Position numbers and translations under genes: made by a program. Below, in pieces: positions 8,429-16,435 of a stretch of 64,000 bases of DNA; positions within the stretch are counted from its first letter, which is position 1; the number at the start of each line of letters is the position of its first letter. Under the pieces are notes generated by a model that saw only the letters and a list, made by a program, of their open reading frames with translations, made no database searches and was not told the DNA's origin. Source of the stretch: Reyranella aquatilis (GTDB taxonomy: Bacteria > Pseudomonadota > Alphaproteobacteria > Reyranellales > Reyranellaceae); NCBI RefSeq assembly GCF_020880995.1, contig NZ_JAJISD010000010.1:175302-239301 (forward strand), written 5' to 3'.

Positions 8429-10030
8429 ATGTCCCAAATCGATCGCTCCCTTGCCGAGGCCGCGCGCGCGTGGCCGTTTGAAGAAGCCCGCAAGCTCGTC
8501 GCCCGCATCGGCGGCAAAGCGCCGGCGAAGGGCTATGTGCTGTTCGAGACCGGCTACGGCCCGTCGGGCCTGCCCCATATCGGCACGTTCGGCGAGGTCG
8601 TGCGCACGACGATGGTGCGGCAGGCGTTCCGGCGCCTGTCCGACGTGCCGGCGCGGCTGTTCTGCTTTTCCGACGACATGGACGGCCTGCGCAAGGTGCC
8701 GGACAACGTGCCGAACAAGGAGATGCTGGCGGCTCATCTCGGCAAGCCGCTGACCGTGGTGCCCGATCCGTTCAGCAACGAGCATCCGAGTTTCGGCGCG
8801 GCAAACAACGCGCGTCTGCGTGCCTTCCTCGATTCCTTCGGTTTCGAGTACGAGTTCCAGTCGGCGACCGACTGGTACAAGTCCGGTCGCTTCGACACGA
8901 TGCTGCTCGCCATGCTGCGCCACTACGACGAGGTGCAGGCGGTGATGCTGCCGACGCTCGGCGAGGAGCGCCGCGCGACCTACTCGATCTTTCTGCCGAT
9001 CTCGCAGAAGACCGGGCGCGTTCTGCAGGTCCCGGTGATCAAGACCGACGCCGATGCCGGCACGATCGTCTATCGCGACGAGGACGGCTCGATGGTCGAG
9101 ACGCCGGTCACCGGCGGCAACGTCAAGCTGCAGTGGAAGGCCGACTGGGCCGGCCGCTGGTTCGCGCTCGACGTCGACTACGAGATGTACGGCAAGGACC
9201 TGATCCCTTCGGCCGAACTCTCGGCGAAGATCGTGCGCATCCTGGGCGGCAGGCCGCCGGAGGGCTTCAACTACGAGCTCTTCCTCGACGAGGAAGGCAA
9301 GAAGATCTCCAAGTCGAAGGGCAACGGTCTCTCGGTCGAGGAATGGCTGCGCTACGCCTCGCCCGAATCGCTGGCGCTCTACATGCACCAGCAGCCGCGG
9401 CGTGCGAAGCGGCTGCATTTCGACGTGATCCCGCGTGCCATCGACGACTATCTGTCGCTGGTCGAGAAGTTGCCGAAGGAGGAGCCGGCGCGCGCGCTGG
9501 AGAATCCGGCCTGGCACATCCACGACGGCACGGCGCCCGCCAACTCCGCGGCCGGCGTCACCTTCGGCATGCTGCTGAATCTCGCGGGCGTCGCCAACAC
9601 CGAGGACAAGGACGTCCTCTGGCAATACCTGCGGCGCTACGTGCCCGGTGCGACGCCCGAGAATGCGCCCTATCTCGACCGGCTACTGGCCGGCGCGGTT
9701 GCCTACTACCAGGACTTCGTGAAGTCCTCGAAGAAGTTCCGCCTGCCCACGGATCGCGAACGCCCGGCGCTGGAAGACCTGCTCGAGACGCTGCGCAGGT
9801 GTCCCGAGGACGCGACGGCCGAAGTCATCCAGGACGAGGTCTACGAGGCCGGCAAGCGGCACTTCGCCAAGGAAGAACTGCGCCAGTGGTTCAAGACACT
9901 CTACGAGGTGCTGCTCGGCAGCGAGCAGGGGCCGCGCATGGGCGCCTTCATCAAGCTCTACGGCCGCGACAACGTCGTGAGGCTGATCGAGCGTGCGCTG
10001 GCCGGCGAGGATCTGGGCAAGGCAGCGTAG
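8429..10030 (+). CDS. lysS: class I lysine--tRNA ligase
   Basis: Charges tRNA-Lys with lysine in the cytosol. The 533-residue sequence carries the class I Rossmann signatures: HIGT at 50-53 (HIGH motif) and KISKS at 292-296 (KMSKS loop), and none of the class II LysRS motifs. The length is normal for the archaeal-type class I enzyme, which in bacteria is found mainly in spirochaetes and many alphaproteobacteria. It is therefore a useful phylogenetic hint. The gene is followed after 9 bases by the ureidoglycolate lyase-like gene. No ribosome site is seen before the ATG. No class II lysS is present in the window. Confidence 0.95.
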   Translation: MSQIDRSLAEAARAWPFEEARKLVARIGGKAPAKGYVLFETGYGPSGLPHIGTFGEVVRTTMVRQAFRRLSDVPARLFCFSDDMDGLRKVPDNVPNKEMLAAHLGKPLTVVPDPFSNEHPSFGAANNARLRAFLDSFGFEYEFQSATDWYKSGRFDTMLLAMLRHYDEVQAVMLPTLGEERRATYSIFLPISQKTGRVLQVPVIKTDADAGTIVYRDEDGSMVETPVTGGNVKLQWKADWAGRWFALDVDYEMYGKDLIPSAELSAKIVRILGGRPPEGFNYELFLDEEGKKISKSKGNGLSVEEWLRYASPESLALYMHQQPRRAKRLHFDVIPRAIDDYLSLVEKLPKEEPARALENPAWHIHDGTAPANSAAGVTFGMLLNLAGVANTEDKDVLWQYLRRYVPGATPENAPYLDRLLAGAVAYYQDFVKSSKKFRLPTDRERPALEDLLETLRRCPEDATAEVIQDEVYEAGKRHFAKEELRQWFKTLYEVLLGSEQGPRMGAFIKLYGRDNVVRLIERALAGEDLGKAA

Positions 10031-10039
10031 GATTGCGAC

Positions 10040-10696
10040 ATGAGTGACGGCGTCGTCTTCGACTACCTCAATCCCGATATCCCGCCCGGACTGCGGCTGC
10101 TCGACGTTCCGCTGATCCGCGCCAACCGCGACACGATCAAGGGATACGGCGAGGTCGTGCGCGACCCGAAGAAGCAGAAGATCGAGATCGTGCCCTGGCC
10201 GCTCAACGGCTCGCGCAAGCTCGATGCCGGCACCGGCATCGAAGGCGGCACGACCGAGGGCATCTTCACCTGCGAATGGCGCGGCAACGAGCTAATCGGC
10301 CGCAACGAGGCGGTCGGCGGCCACTATGTCATCGGCTTCCGCGATCTTCCCGAGAAGGCCCAGCCCGGCGTGAAGCTGAGCCGGGGCCGCGTACTCCTCT
10401 GGCATTGCAACTATCATCCGGACGGAGGCCAGCTGTTCTGGCCGCTCGACGGCAAGCCGTTCGTCGTGCCGGTGGCGCTGCCGGGCGACGATCTCAAGCC
10501 AGAGACCTTCAAGGCCTTCTGGTCGGACGGCAGCGTCGGCATCTACATCCACCCCGGCATCTGGCACGAGGGGGTGTTCCCGGTAAATGAGACCGGCCGC
10601 TTCTTCGACAAGCAGGGCAAGGTTCATGCGCGCGTGAGCTGCGACCTCGCGCGCGAGTTCGGCGTTCTGCTCAACGTCCCCCTGCCGCTGGGCTGA
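10040..10696 (+). CDS. ureidoglycolate lyase-family cupin protein
   Basis: 218-residue protein resembling the ureidoglycolate lyase/hydrolase (AllA-like) cupin family, which splits ureidoglycolate to glyoxylate and urea in purine breakdown. Supporting features are the central GHYVIGF segment, a conserved HPGIWHE loop (His at about 171 and 176) and the C-terminal ARVSCDLAREF stretch. No other allantoin-pathway gene is nearby, so the substrate may differ. It starts 9 bases after lysS and is probably co-transcribed. The 3' end overlaps the convergent TetR gene by 26 bases. Confidence 0.72.
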   Translation: MSDGVVFDYLNPDIPPGLRLLDVPLIRANRDTIKGYGEVVRDPKKQKIEIVPWPLNGSRKLDAGTGIEGGTTEGIFTCEWRGNELIGRNEAVGGHYVIGFRDLPEKAQPGVKLSRGRVLLWHCNYHPDGGQLFWPLDGKPFVVPVALPGDDLKPETFKAFWSDGSVGIYIHPGIWHEGVFPVNETGRFFDKQGKVHARVSCDLAREFGVLLNVPLPLG

Positions 10697-11336
10697 CGCC
10701 CGCCGCGGCCCGGAACACCCGGGACAGGGCGGTGATTGCTTCCGGTCTTCCGATCGCGGCCTCGTCCTGGGCCATCATCTCCCAGACGGCGCCTTCGACG
10801 GCGGCGAGCGCCACGGCAAGCTGCATCGGGTCGGCGATCCTCGCGCCGGCGGCCTCGAGCTTGGCCTGGAGGGCGGGGACGAACCTGCGTGCTTCCTCGA
10901 TGATCGCCTGGCGTCCCTGCACTTCGGGCAAGGCGTCGCGAAGGGCGAACGAGACGTCGAGGCCCTTGCGCTTCTCGACGACGAAGGCCGCGATGGCGGC
11001 GTCGATCGTCTCCTCCGGCGTTCCGGCGTCTGACAGGTCGGCGTCGATGACAGCGGCCAGATAGGCCCGGGTGCGCTGGCGGACGATCTCGACGGCGATG
11101 GCATTGCGGTTGGGGAAGTACTGGTAGAGCGAACCGACCGAGACGCCGGCCAGCGCCGCGATCCGCGTGGTCGTGCATCCGGCCCATCCGTCCTGTCGCA
11201 GAATGCGAATAGTCGCCTCGACGATGGCGTCCACCGTCACGGTCGAGCGCGTTTGAGTGGGCTTCTTGCGCGGTTTCAGGGCAGCCGGCACGGCATGGCT
11301 CCGATGCGAATGGACGGTCGGCGGGCGGGTTTCCAT
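10671..11336 (-). CDS. TetR/AcrR-family transcriptional regulator
   Basis: 221-residue one-component repressor. The N-terminal DNA-binding domain has the family pattern, with TTTRIAALAGVSVGSLYQYF forming the helix-turn-helix near residues 50-70; the C-terminal half is an Ala-rich helical ligand domain. The frame can be extended to a TTG at 11342, but the ATG at 11336 is preferred. It is divergent from an SDR gene starting 30 bases away, and the inverted repeat at 11332-11346 covers its own start region. Autorepression and control of the SDR are therefore likely (inference). The inducer is unknown. Confidence 0.87.
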   Translation of the reverse strand: METRPPTVHSHRSHAVPAALKPRKKPTQTRSTVTVDAIVEATIRILRQDGWAGCTTTRIAALAGVSVGSLYQYFPNRNAIAVEIVRQRTRAYLAAVIDADLSDAGTPEETIDAAIAAFVVEKRKGLDVSFALRDALPEVQGRQAIIEEARRFVPALQAKLEAAGARIADPMQLAVALAAVEGAVWEMMAQDEAAIGRPEAITALSRVFRAAAGVSPAAGGR

Positions 11337-11346
11337 TTTCAATGGA
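11332..11346. promoter_or_regulatory. probable TetR operator between the divergent TetR and SDR genes
   Basis: Perfect inverted repeat TCCATT-TTC-AATGGA in the 30-base gap between the TetR start (11336) and the SDR start (11367). Its size and symmetry are typical for a TetR dimer site, and binding here would block both genes. Confidence 0.5.
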
Positions 11347-11366
11347 CGTCAGCCGGAGTCAAAGAC

Positions 11367-12320
11367 ATGACCGCCATCCATCTCGTCACCGGAGGCACCT
11401 CGGGGATCGGCCTCGAACTGGTGCGCTTTCTACTCGACGACCCGGAAAGCCAGGTCGTCGTCGGCGCGCGCCGGCCGGCGGAGGCGACCGCGCTTCGCGG
11501 GCTCGCCCGAGGAGAGCGCCTCGAGATCCTGCCGCTCGACCTCGCCTCGCTGGCCTCGACGGTCGCCTTCGCCGACGCGGTCATGACCCGTCTCGCCGGC
11601 GGCCGCCTGGCCTCGCTGGCGGCCAATGCCGGGGTCCAGATCCCGGGAGGCCGGCGCCTGACGGTCGACGGCTACGAAGAGACCCTGCAGGCGAACTGGC
11701 TGGGGCATGCGGTGCTGGTCGAACGGCTGCTGCCCGCTCTCGCGCCCGGTGCGCCGGTCGTCTTCACCGCAAGCGGGACGCACGATCCGGCCAGCGGGAC
11801 CGCCCGACTGTTCGGATTCCGGGGCGGGCTCTATCGCGGGATCGACCGGGTGGCGCGCGGGGATCTCGATGCCAACGCGTCGGAGAAGCAGCAGGGGATG
11901 GATCGCTATGCCACGTCCAAGCTGGTCGCCATCCTGCATGTCTATGCCCGCGCCCGCAGTACGGTGCCGGGCGGCCCGCGCTGGTTCGCCTACGATCCCG
12001 GCCTGATGCCGGGCACGGGGCTCGCGCGCGACCGCTCCGCCCTCGAACGCTGGGCCTGGTCGACGATCCTGCCGGTCGTGGCGCGGGCGATCCCCGGCTC
12101 CAGTACGCCGCGCCGCTCGGCCGCGACCTATGCACGACTGCTGACGGGTCGCCTGTTTCCGCAGGAGAGCGGGGTCCATCTCGACTTCTCCGGGAGGCGG
12201 ACGGCGAGCTCGGCCGATTCGCAGCGCCAGGAATGGCAGGACGAGGTCGCCGAATATGCGCGCATGGCGGCTCGGGACCGGCGAACGGACGCTGCGGAGC
12301 CGGCGGCCCGGATCCCATAG
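11367..12320 (+). CDS. short-chain dehydrogenase/reductase, POR/retinol dehydrogenase-like
   Basis: 317-residue NAD(P)-dependent oxidoreductase. The cofactor motif TGGTSGIG is at residues 8-15, the catalytic Ser sits in FTASGTHD, and Tyr181 and Lys185 form the YxxxK pair. The long C-terminal section after the active site resembles the protochlorophyllide reductase/retinol dehydrogenase-like SDRs, but the substrate cannot be inferred. The ATG at 11367 is chosen because the Rossmann strand begins immediately; the longer frame from 11253 would run through the TetR start. It is probably repressed by the divergent TetR protein. Confidence 0.85.
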   Translation: MTAIHLVTGGTSGIGLELVRFLLDDPESQVVVGARRPAEATALRGLARGERLEILPLDLASLASTVAFADAVMTRLAGGRLASLAANAGVQIPGGRRLTVDGYEETLQANWLGHAVLVERLLPALAPGAPVVFTASGTHDPASGTARLFGFRGGLYRGIDRVARGDLDANASEKQQGMDRYATSKLVAILHVYARARSTVPGGPRWFAYDPGLMPGTGLARDRSALERWAWSTILPVVARAIPGSSTPRRSAATYARLLTGRLFPQESGVHLDFSGRRTASSADSQRQEWQDEVAEYARMAARDRRTDAAEPAARIP

Positions 12321-12347
12321 AGAAATATGCTCAGGAATGCTTTTGGC

Positions 12348-12375
12348 TTGCCATAAACATTCACGGGAATATAAA
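12348..12375 (+). promoter_or_regulatory. strong sigma-70-like promoter of the nitroreductase-like/marR operon
   Basis: TTGCCA (12348-12353) and TATAAA (12370-12375) are separated by 16 bases in an AT-rich island that stands out from the GC-rich surroundings. The elements lie 31 bases before the ATG at 12406, which has a GGAGG ribosome site at 12397-12401. Confidence 0.65.
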
Positions 12376-12376
12376 T

Positions 12377-12392
12377 ACATTCCTCAGAATGT
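12377..12392. promoter_or_regulatory. inverted repeat overlapping the transcription start, probable operator
   Basis: ACATTC-CTCA-GAATGT lies directly behind the -10 box, where a bound repressor would block initiation. Related half-sites occur nearby (AACATTC near 12357, GGAATG near 12334). The MarR-type regulator encoded at the end of the same operon is the natural candidate binder. Confidence 0.5.
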
Positions 12393-12405
12393 TATGGAGG
12401 GTGCA

Positions 12406-13551
12406 ATGGCCATCTCGCGAAAGACGTTTCTCCGTATCCTGGGGGGCGGCCTCGTGTTCGCTGCAGGGGCTGCCGTCGCAGTACCGCGGCTCGACGCGAT
12501 GCCGGCGGCGGCCATCGAAGGATGGCGCGGCCCCGGCCCCGAGGAGGACGATCCGCGCCGGCGGGCGCTCGCCTGGGCGCTGCTGGCGCCCAATCCTCAC
12601 AATCTGCAGTCCTGGACCGTCGATCTCTCTCGTCCCGGCACGATCCTGCTCCATGTCGATGCCGCGCGGCTCCTGCCCGAAACCGATCCGTTCTCGCGCC
12701 AGATCCTGATTGGCCATGGCTGCTTTCTCGAGATCCTGGCGATGGCCGCTGCGGCCGAGGGATATCGTGCCGAGGTCGAGCTTTTTCCCGACGGGAGCTG
12801 GACGCTGGCCAGGCCGGTCGCGCGGGTCGTGTTCACGAGGCAGCCGGACGCGGCGATCGATCCGCTGTTCGCCGAAGTGCCCCGGCGACGCACCGTCAAG
12901 GGCCGGTTCGAGGCCCGCGCGCTCGATCCTGCCCACAAGGCGGCGCTGCTCGCTGGCTATCGCGCGGCGGTGTTGCCCCTCTCGATCGCGGATGAAGCAG
13001 GCAAGGTCGACCGGCTGCGCGCACTGGCCATCGCGGGCTCGGAACTGGAAATGAACACGGCGCGGACCCACAAGGAAAGTATCGCCGTGGCGCGAATCGG
13101 CGCCGCCGAGATCGCCGCCCACCGCGACGGCATCTCCCTCAAGGGGCCCATGATCTGGGCGCTGCGCAATGCCGGGCAGATGACGCCGGAGAAGGCCATG
13201 ACGCCGGGAACGATGGCCTGGAACGGCGGCCGCGACTATGCCCTGTCCGGCTACGCCAGCGCCCGCGCCTTTGGCTGGATCGCCAGCAGCGACAACACGC
13301 GCGCCACCCAGATCGCGGTCGGTCGCGCCTATGTCCGCCTGCAGTTGGCGGCCACCGCGCTTGGCGTCGCGATGCAACCGCACAGCCAGACGCTCCAAGA
13401 ATATCCCGAAATGAATGAACTGCGGGCGGCCATTCAGAGGGAAACCGGAATCCCAACGGGCGCGACGCTGCAGATGTTCTTCCGTTTGGGCTATGCTGGT
13501 GACCCTGGCCCGTCACCCCGTCGGGCACTGAAGAGTTTCGTGACGGTGTGA
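12406..13551 (+). CDS. exported nitroreductase-like (Acg-family) FMN-binding protein
   Basis: 381-residue protein. The N terminus has a twin Arg-Lys motif (SRKTFLR) and a Gly/Ala-rich hydrophobic stretch, so it may be a Tat substrate or membrane-anchored. The rest resembles the nitroreductase-like Acg family: an early LAPNPHNLQSW segment typical of flavin-binding nitroreductases, a repeat of the fold in the second half, and MQPHSQTLQEYPEM near the end. FMN binding and an NAD(P)H-dependent or sequestering role are family-level inferences. It is preceded by a good promoter and a GGAGG site. Its stop overlaps the MarR start in GTGA, so the two are translationally coupled. Confidence 0.75.
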   Translation: MAISRKTFLRILGGGLVFAAGAAVAVPRLDAMPAAAIEGWRGPGPEEDDPRRRALAWALLAPNPHNLQSWTVDLSRPGTILLHVDAARLLPETDPFSRQILIGHGCFLEILAMAAAAEGYRAEVELFPDGSWTLARPVARVVFTRQPDAAIDPLFAEVPRRRTVKGRFEARALDPAHKAALLAGYRAAVLPLSIADEAGKVDRLRALAIAGSELEMNTARTHKESIAVARIGAAEIAAHRDGISLKGPMIWALRNAGQMTPEKAMTPGTMAWNGGRDYALSGYASARAFGWIASSDNTRATQIAVGRAYVRLQLAATALGVAMQPHSQTLQEYPEMNELRAAIQRETGIPTGATLQMFFRLGYAGDPGPSPRRALKSFVTV

Positions 13552-14000
13552 CCGAACCGCCGCTTCCTTTCCGCATCATCAACTGGATCGCCATCATCGA
13601 TCAGTTGACCACCACCGAGGGCAACCGATTGCTGAAGCCGCTCGGGCTGCCGCTGCCGCTGTTCGTGCTGCTCAACCATTTCAGCCGCCGGCCCGAGGAG
13701 GCCAGGACGGTGACCGGCATCGCCCGCGCTCTGCAGCAACCGCAGCCGGGCGTGACCAAGAATGTGCAGAAACTGGTGGCCAAGGGTTGGCTGCGCGAGC
13801 GCGTCCACGCCGGCGACGGCCGGTCCAAGCTGCTCGTCCTTACGCCGGCGGGCCTCGCCAAGCATCGCGCCGCCGTGGCCGTCCTGACGCCGGGGCTGGC
13901 GCGCGCCTTCGGCGACTGGTCCGAGAAGGATCAGCAGGTCCTGTTCGCCTTACTCGACCGGCTCAAGCTATGGTTCGACGCTGATCGGGATCGGCCCTGA
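13548..14000 (+). CDS. MarR-family transcriptional regulator
   Basis: 150-residue winged-helix regulator. The recognition region is GIARALQQPQPGVTKNVQKL followed by the wing RVHAGDGRSKLLVLT, typical of MarR proteins that sense small aromatic or oxidising compounds. It starts at a GTG overlapping the stop of the nitroreductase-like gene by four bases, which supports one operon with autoregulation from the repeat at 12377-12392. The 3' end overlaps the convergent TetR gene by 38 bases. Confidence 0.85.
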   Translation: MTEPPLPFRIINWIAIIDQLTTTEGNRLLKPLGLPLPLFVLLNHFSRRPEEARTVTGIARALQQPQPGVTKNVQKLVAKGWLRERVHAGDGRSKLLVLTPAGLAKHRAAVAVLTPGLARAFGDWSEKDQQVLFALLDRLKLWFDADRDRP

Positions 14001-14622
14001 TCGCGTCGAGATAGGCGACGATCAATCGTACGATCTCGTCCTCGAAGTCGCGGCTGGCGAGGAACGGCTGCTCCTCGAGCACCGCGGCGCGAACGACGCC
14101 CATCAGGGATCGCGAGACCACGAAAACCTGCTCGCGGGTGAGGGGGCCCAGCAGCGAGTTGGGGAACCGCCCAACCGTTTCACCGGTGCGGGCGATGAAG
14201 GACGCGACAGGCGCCATCAGCGAGATCCCGCCGTCCTGGGACAGGATCGCCTGGATCACGGCCTTGCGTGCCCGTTGCCGGCCGCGAAACGCGTGGACGA
14301 TGGTCCGCACCATCGCGCGGATGCGGCCCTCGACGGAGGGATCGACCTCGCCCTGTAGCGCCCGGGCGACGTCGGCGAGAGCGGCCTCCATCTCCCGGCG
14401 TGCCAAAGCCATCACGAGCGCGTTCTTGTCACCGAAGTACTGGTAGAGCGTGCCGATGCTGACACCCGCCCGTTCGGCCACCGCGTTGGTGGTGAACGCG
14501 GCCAGGCCGCCCTTCTCAAGAATCTGAGCCGCCGCCTCGACGATGGAGGCCACGGTCTGCGTGGCGCGGGCCTGGCGCGGCATTCTTCGTTTGGATTCAG
14601 GGGGTTGGCGACGGACGACCAT
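13963..14622 (-). CDS. TetR/AcrR-family transcriptional regulator
   Basis: 219-residue repressor with a basic N-terminal tail and a classic helix-turn-helix, TTNAVAERAGVSIGTLYQYF, near residues 43-62. The effector domain is helical, with no recognisable ligand signature. It is divergent from the sterol desaturase gene at 14704. The intergenic repeat at 14658-14672 is a strong candidate operator for it, so it likely represses that enzyme and itself. The ATG at 14622 is used. Confidence 0.9.
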   Translation of the reverse strand: MVVRRQPPESKRRMPRQARATQTVASIVEAAAQILEKGGLAAFTTNAVAERAGVSIGTLYQYFGDKNALVMALARREMEAALADVARALQGEVDPSVEGRIRAMVRTIVHAFRGRQRARKAVIQAILSQDGGISLMAPVASFIARTGETVGRFPNSLLGPLTREQVFVVSRSLMGVVRAAVLEEQPFLASRDFEDEIVRLIVAYLDAIRADPDQRRTIA

Positions 14623-14657
14623 GGCGGGACCGGGCTTGGGAAGGCGAGTAAGGAAAC

Positions 14658-14672
14658 ATGAGCATCGCTCAT
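14658..14672. promoter_or_regulatory. TetR-type operator upstream of the sterol desaturase
   Basis: Perfect repeat ATGAGC-ATC-GCTCAT in the 81-base gap between divergent tetR and desaturase genes. It abuts a TATATT hexamer (14672-14677) that can serve as the -10 box of the plus-strand gene. The symmetry matches common TetR-family sites. Confidence 0.6.
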
Positions 14673-14703
14673 ATATTAGACGACAGCAAACACGGAGGCT
14701 GTC

Positions 14704-15594
14704 GTGCAGTCACTCGCCACTCTCTATCTCGTCATCCTGCCGCTGGTGCTGGCCGCGGCGCTGGTCGAAGGCATCTGGCAGTCGCGGACCCGCGCCGAAG
14801 CCTATGACTGGAAATCCTGGGCCTGCTCGATCGCCGATCTCGCCGGTCGGCGTCTGCTCGCATTCATTCCCTATACGCTGGCCGCGCCCTGGCTCGACTG
14901 GCTGTATGAGCACCGGCTGTTCACCCAGTCGCTCGACAGCATCTGGTCGGTGCTGCTGCTCTTCGTCGGGCTGGAATTCTTCTATTACTGGTTCCATCGC
15001 GCCAGCCACACGGTGCGCTGGTTCTGGTCCTCGCATTCGGTGCACCACTCGCCGAACCAGTTCAACTTCGCCGCCGCCTACCGGCTGGGCTGGATCGGCC
15101 GCTTCACCGGCACCTCGCTCTTCTTCGCACCATTGGTGCTGCTGGGCTTCACGCCGCAGACGGTCCTGACGGCCCTGTTCCTCAATCTCCTCTATCAGTT
15201 CTGGATCCACGCCGACTGGATCCCGAAGCTCGGCTGGCTGGAGTACGTGCTGAACACGCCCTCGGCCCATCGCGTTCACCACGCGCGAAATCCGGAGTAT
15301 CTCGACGCCAACTTCGGCGGCGTGCTGATCGTGTTCGATCGCCTGTTCGGGACCTATGTGGCCGAACGCGAGGCGGTGAAGTGCGACTTCGGCCTGGTGT
15401 CGCCTTCCGTGTCCTCGCACAACCCGCTGGTGCTGAACTTCGGCCCGTGGATCGGCCTTGCGAAGGATCTCGCCGCGGCGAAGTCGATGCGCGAGGCCTG
15501 GATGTTCCTGTTCGGGCCGCCGGGGTGGCGTCCCGATGGCGCGGGCCTCACCACCGCCGAACTGCGCCGCGCCCATGCCATGCCGGCGGAATGA
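14704..15594 (+). CDS. sterol desaturase/fatty acid hydroxylase family membrane enzyme
   Basis: 296-residue di-iron membrane oxygenase. It has hydrophobic helices at both ends and the histidine clusters HRASH (98-102), HSVHH (111-115) and HRVHH (189-193) in the spacing of the fatty acid hydroxylase superfamily. Substrate unknown: sterol, hopanoid, carotenoid or alkyl lipid are all possible. Translation starts at GTG 14704 after a GGAGG-like site. Divergent from a TetR repressor with an operator-like repeat between them, so expression is probably induced by a ligand of that repressor. It is distinct from the longer family member at 6060. Confidence 0.9.
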   Translation: MQSLATLYLVILPLVLAAALVEGIWQSRTRAEAYDWKSWACSIADLAGRRLLAFIPYTLAAPWLDWLYEHRLFTQSLDSIWSVLLLFVGLEFFYYWFHRASHTVRWFWSSHSVHHSPNQFNFAAAYRLGWIGRFTGTSLFFAPLVLLGFTPQTVLTALFLNLLYQFWIHADWIPKLGWLEYVLNTPSAHRVHHARNPEYLDANFGGVLIVFDRLFGTYVAEREAVKCDFGLVSPSVSSHNPLVLNFGPWIGLAKDLAAAKSMREAWMFLFGPPGWRPDGAGLTTAELRRAHAMPAE

Positions 15595-15678
15595 TCTCCG
15601 GCTCAGGGGAGCATGACTTAATCTCCCTTGAGCCCGCCGTCGGTGGCCGACAGATTGCGGGGACAAGGGAGATGGGCG

Positions 15679-16404
15679 ATGGCGAAGGAAAAGGTCTGCG
15701 TCGTGATCGGTGCGGGCGATGCGACGGGTGGTGCGATCGCCCGCCGCTTCGCGCGTGAGGGCTACACCGCCGTCGTGACGCGCCGCAGCGCCGACAAGCT
15801 GCAGTCGCTTGTGGCACGTATCGTGGAGGAGGGCGGCAAGGTCCATCCGTTCGGCTCCGACGCCCGCGACGAGGCGCAGGTCGAGGCCCTGTTCCGGCAG
15901 ATCGAGACCCAGATCGGCGAGATCGAGGTCTTCGTCTTCAACATCGGCGGCAACGTCCGCTTCGACATCCGCGACACGACCCCGCGCGTCTATCGCAAGG
16001 TCTGGGAGATGACGGCCTTCGCTGGTTTCCTGACGGCGCGCGAGGCCGCCAAGGCGATGGTGCCACGCGAACGCGGCACCATGATCTTCACCGGCGCCAC
16101 CGCCTCGATCCGTGGCGGCCGCGGCTTCTCGGCCTTCGCCGGAGGCAAGCATGCGGTGCGGGCGCTGGCGCAGTCGATGGCGCGCGAATTGGGGCCGCAG
16201 AATATCCATGTGGCGCACGTCATCGTCGATGGCGCCATCGACACCGAATGGATCAAGACCAACTTCCCCGACCGCTACAATGCCGGGCCCGACGCGATCC
16301 TCAATCCCGACGACATCGCCGAGACCTACTGGCAGCTCCATTGCCAGAAGCGCAGCGCGTGGACGTTCGAGATGGATATCAGGCCGTGGAAGGAAAGCTG
16401 GTAG
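15679..16404 (+). CDS. SDR-family protein lacking the catalytic tyrosine
   Basis: 241-residue Rossmann protein with the cofactor loop GAGDATGG (11-18), an NIGGN segment in place of the usual NNAG, and a Ser/Thr-rich GATAS catalytic strand. At the active site the usual Tyr is Phe153, while Lys157 is kept (FAGGK). This Phe form looks like a conserved branch of SDRs rather than a sporadic mutation, so the protein may reduce its substrate differently or bind without classical catalysis. The ATG at 15679 follows an AGGGAG site. It stands 84 bases after the sterol desaturase on the same strand and could be co-transcribed with it. Confidence 0.8.
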   Translation: MAKEKVCVVIGAGDATGGAIARRFAREGYTAVVTRRSADKLQSLVARIVEEGGKVHPFGSDARDEAQVEALFRQIETQIGEIEVFVFNIGGNVRFDIRDTTPRVYRKVWEMTAFAGFLTAREAAKAMVPRERGTMIFTGATASIRGGRGFSAFAGGKHAVRALAQSMARELGPQNIHVAHVIVDGAIDTEWIKTNFPDRYNAGPDAILNPDDIAETYWQLHCQKRSAWTFEMDIRPWKESW

Positions 16405-16435
16405 CCACGGAGCGCGCCACGGGCGAGGCGCACTG

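Noticed and set aside
7154..9625. 823-codon minus-strand frame spanning the MFS and lysS region
   Set aside because: It crosses two well-supported genes in the wrong frame and has an Arg/Ala-rich translation.
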